From: REEB95 sp035934995
GTDB taxonomy: Bacteria > Pseudomonadota > Alphaproteobacteria > ATCC43930 > CGMCC-115725
Length of the DNA stretch: 64,000 nucleotides
NCBI GenBank assembly: GCA_035934995.1
Contig: DASYXI010000014.1
Span: 15,028-79,027 of the forward strand
Direction: 5' to 3'
Position 1 is the first letter of the stretch, and each line of letters begins with the position of its first letter. Of the stretch, positions 62,079-64,000 are shown one piece after another. A model generated the notes under the pieces. It worked only from the letters and a program-made list of their open reading frames with translations. It did not search any database and had not been told where the DNA came from. The translations under genes were made by a program, and so were the position numbers.

Positions 62079-62190
62079 CCCTCCGCATCGCCGCCCGCGA
62101 CGACCGGCCCGCTTTCCGGCTATAGAGAAGGCGACCCATTGCCGCGCGCCGGGCTGCCGGCGCATGCGGCCGCAACCCAGGGAGAGCGCG

Positions 62191-62463
62191 ATGCATGACA
62201 CTGTGATGATGATGGACGATGCGATCACGTCGCTGCCGCTTTTCACCGGCCTGGTGGTTTTGTGGGCCGGCTGCGCGATCGGCAACGGCTTCATCGCCCA
62301 CCGGCTCCGCCACAGCGTCGCGCTGTGGGTGATCCTGTCGCTGATCCCGATCGTCAATTATTTCTTCTACATCTTCGTCATTTACGCGACCGTGCTCGGC
62401 ATCATCAAACGCCTCAACGTCCTGACCGAACGCCTCACCGCCACCGCCGCCCAGACGACGTGA
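62191..62463 (+). CDS. Small hydrophobic membrane protein (90 aa)
   Basis: ATG 62191, five bases after GGAGAG, gives 90 residues. Two transmembrane helices are predicted (LPLFTGLVVLWAGCAIGNGF and SVALWVILSLIPIVNYFFYI), with a charged tail KRLNVLTERLTATAAQ. The central VALWVILSLIPIVNYFFYIFVIY resembles small YqaE/phage-shock-like or DUF-type membrane proteins, but no family is firm. A REP-like repeat follows at 62475. The preceding ATG at 62164 adds nine residues and lacks a good ribosome-binding site. Confidence 0.65.
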   Translation: MHDTVMMMDDAITSLPLFTGLVVLWAGCAIGNGFIAHRLRHSVALWVILSLIPIVNYFFYIFVIYATVLGIIKRLNVLTERLTATAAQTT

Positions 62464-62474
62464 CCCTTTTTTCT

Positions 62475-62511
62475 CCCTCTCCCCCTTGGGGGAGAGGGCA
62501 GGGTGAGGGGG
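62475..62511 (+). repeat. REP-like palindromic repeat, copy F
   Basis: CCCTCTCCCCCTTGGGGGAG followed by AGGGCAGGGTGAGGGGG. A variant with a simplified CCCCCTTGGGGG core and the same tail as copy E. It lies between the small membrane gene and gor and probably acts as its hairpin. Confidence 0.75.
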
Positions 62512-62546
62512 TGCACGGCCCTCGTCACATCAGGTAGCATCGGCCG

Positions 62547-63923
62547 ATGGCTTACGATTTCGACCTGTTCACCATCGGCGCCGGCTCGGGCGGCGTCGCG
62601 GCATCGCGCCGCGCGGCGAGCTATGGCGCGCGCGTCGCCATCTGCGAGGCGGATCGTGTCGGCGGCACCTGCGTGCTGCGCGGCTGCGTGCCGAAAAAGC
62701 TCTTGGTCTACGGCTCGCAATTCGCCGAGGCCTTCGCCGACGCGCCAGGCTTTGGCTGGAGCGTGCCGCCGGCGACGCACGATTGGGGGGCGCTGATCGA
62801 GGCCAAGGACAAGGAGATCGGCCGGCTGTCGCAGATCTACGTCAACATGCTCAATAATGCGAAAGTGCAGATTCTCGAGGCGCGCGGGATCGTCGTCGAC
62901 CCACACACGGTCGAGGTCGGCGGCAAGCGATATACTGCCGAAAACATCATGATCGCGGTCGGCGGCTGGCCGGAGACACCGAAGCTCCCCGGCATCGAGC
63001 ATGTGATCTCGTCTAACGAGGCGCTCGACCTGAAGGAACGGCCGCGCCGCATCGTCATCGTCGGCGGCGGCTATATCGCGGTCGAGTTCGCCGGCATCTT
63101 CAATGGGTTTGGCAGCGAGGTGCACGAGATCATCCGCCGCGACGACCTGCTCTACGGTTTCGACGACGACGTTCGAATCAACCTGGCGCAGGAGATGCGC
63201 GGCCGCGGCGTCGAGATCCATTCCCGCACCAAGGTGGAGCGGATCGAGAAGCGCCCGCACGGCTACGACGTCTACACCGACATCGGCCAGGAGATTTCCT
63301 GCGACGTGGTGATGTACGCGACCGGCCGCGCGCCCAACACCAAGGGGCTCGGCCTCGCCGAATTGGGGGTCGAGATGACCGAGAACGGCGCGATCAAGGT
63401 CGATGAGTGGCAGCGCAGCTCGGTCAAGAGCATCTACGCCGTCGGCGACGTTACCGACCGCATCAACCTGACCCCGGTGGCGATCGCCGAGAGCCGCGCC
63501 ATCGCCGAGACGCTCTACAACAACAACCCCATTCGGATGGACCATGCCGATGTGCCGTCGGCCGTGTTCTCGCAGCCGCCGATCGGCACGGTCGGCCTCA
63601 CCGAGGACCAGGCGCGCAAGCAATACGGCGAGGTCGATATCTACCAGTCGCGCTTCAAGCCGATGAAGAACACGCTGTCGGGCCGTGACGAGCGCACCTT
63701 CATGAAGCTGGTGGTCGACGCCAAGAGCGACCGAGTCGTCGGCTGCCACATGCTGGGGCCTGACGCGCCCGAGATCATCCAGGGCCTGGCGATCGCGGTG
63801 AAATGCGGCGCCACCAAGAAGCAGTTCGACGCCACCGTCGGCATCCACCCGAGCGCGGCGGAGGAATTCGTCACCATGCGCGACAAATACGTGCGTCCGC
63901 CGGAAAAGGCCGCGGCGGAGTAG
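62547..63923 (+). CDS. gor: Glutathione-disulfide reductase
   Basis: The 458-residue NADPH-dependent FAD enzyme reduces GSSG. FDLFTIGAGSGGVAASRRAA (core GAGSGGVAASRRA) is the FAD Rossmann, and GGTCVLRGCVPKKLLVY has the redox-active CVLRGC pair. IVIVGGGYIAVEFAGIFNGFG (core VGGGYIAVEFAG) is the NADPH motif, and the C-terminal HPSAAEEFVTM carries the catalytic His-Glu pair of the dimer interface. VLRGC is the alphaproteobacterial form. It ends the window's complete genes. Confidence 0.95.
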   Translation: MAYDFDLFTIGAGSGGVAASRRAASYGARVAICEADRVGGTCVLRGCVPKKLLVYGSQFAEAFADAPGFGWSVPPATHDWGALIEAKDKEIGRLSQIYVNMLNNAKVQILEARGIVVDPHTVEVGGKRYTAENIMIAVGGWPETPKLPGIEHVISSNEALDLKERPRRIVIVGGGYIAVEFAGIFNGFGSEVHEIIRRDDLLYGFDDDVRINLAQEMRGRGVEIHSRTKVERIEKRPHGYDVYTDIGQEISCDVVMYATGRAPNTKGLGLAELGVEMTENGAIKVDEWQRSSVKSIYAVGDVTDRINLTPVAIAESRAIAETLYNNNPIRMDHADVPSAVFSQPPIGTVGLTEDQARKQYGEVDIYQSRFKPMKNTLSGRDERTFMKLVVDAKSDRVVGCHMLGPDAPEIIQGLAIAVKCGATKKQFDATVGIHPSAAEEFVTMRDKYVRPPEKAAAE

Positions 63924-63928
63924 ATTGG

Positions 63929-64000
63929 ATGGAAGACAACAACAAAGTTGAGACCGTGAGGAGGCATCCGACTCTTCGCGCCAAGCCGGTCAAAGGTCCG
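63929..64000 (+). CDS. Possible start of an unidentified gene, cut by the window edge
   Basis: ATG 63929 opens a frame (MEDNNKVETVRRHPTLR) that is still open after 24 codons at the window end. A GGAG lies about nine bases upstream, inside the gor tail. The segment is too short to classify. Confidence 0.35.
   Translation, partial: MEDNNKVETVRRHPTLRAKPVKGP

Overview
The window is GC-rich, densely coded bacterial chromosome, almost certainly from an alphaproteobacterium. The lineage evidence is an NDUFA12-type complex I accessory protein beside a DUF2155 protein and aat, an accB-accC-aroQ block, a single-chain B12-dependent ribonucleotide reductase (nrdJ) with NrdR-type boxes, a phasin, and a GAAC-N7-GAAC LexA-type site. 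Genus and species cannot be read from the sequence. Most of the window is ordinary housekeeping DNA. Accessory DNA lies at the left edge (1-2.1 kb), in one AT-richer gene at 12.7-13.6 kb, and in a mosaic at 55-62.5 kb.

Layout. 1-2.1 kb: AT-richer DNA with an unknown truncated gene, two small overlapping genes and an IS1595-family transposase. 2.1-6.8 kb: hspQ, a GT2-GtrA glycosyltransferase, and gmd-fcl for GDP-fucose. 6.8-12.7 kb: an orphan molybdopterin hydroxylase large subunit divergent from an SsuABC/TauABC-type ABC importer with two permeases. 12.7-13.6 kb: a probable PD-(D/E)XK-fold protein. 13.6-18.7 kb: a formyltetrahydrofolate hydrolase-like enzyme and divergent biotin operons (bioF-bioD and bioB-bioA). 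19-27 kb: an FTR1 iron permease behind a strong promoter/operator, a TPP enzyme, DedA, a tungstate/molybdate importer (wtpABC-like) and a VWA/DnaJ pair. 27-31 kb: galU, phosphomannomutase, and a D,D-carboxypeptidase with a SPOR domain.

31-37.6 kb: phasin, clpS-clpA, a DNA glycosylase, a FemAB-like acyltransferase, RidA and a hotdog thioesterase. 37.7-41.9 kb: nrdJ and its long regulatory region. 41.9-47.3 kb: the NDUFA12 homologue, an MlaD-like protein, a methyltransferase, DUF2155, aat, accC, accB and aroQ. 47.4-53.6 kb: a GT39 glycosyltransferase, MarR/maiA, cueR-copA with a typical MerR-type promoter, a solitary groES and tRNA-Val(CAC). 53.7-57.4 kb: glmU, a DUF559 gene and glmS. 57.4-61.5 kb: toxin-antitoxin genes, a type I restriction-modification remnant and a solitary terminase small-subunit gene, studded with REP-like palindromes. 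61.6-64 kb: a DUF2141 protein, a small membrane protein and glutathione reductase.

Functional links. galU, phosphomannomutase, gmd, fcl, glmU and glmS supply activated sugars for envelope polysaccharides. The biotin genes serve AccB/AccC. aat, clpS and clpA together make an N-degron pathway. wtpABC could supply metal for the molybdopterin hydroxylase.

The most unusual locus is just after glmS. A near-exact 46-bp duplication of the glmS 3' end (57378-57423 and 58460-58505, one synonymous difference) brackets a 1.08-kb toxin-antitoxin cassette. Immediately beyond it lies an out-of-frame fusion of the first ~93 codons of hsdM to the last ~247 codons of hsdR. Then comes a three-gene antitoxin/PIN/HicB-like operon, and a LexA-type box in front of the terminase-like gene. 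This looks like a decayed integration hotspot at the end of glmS.
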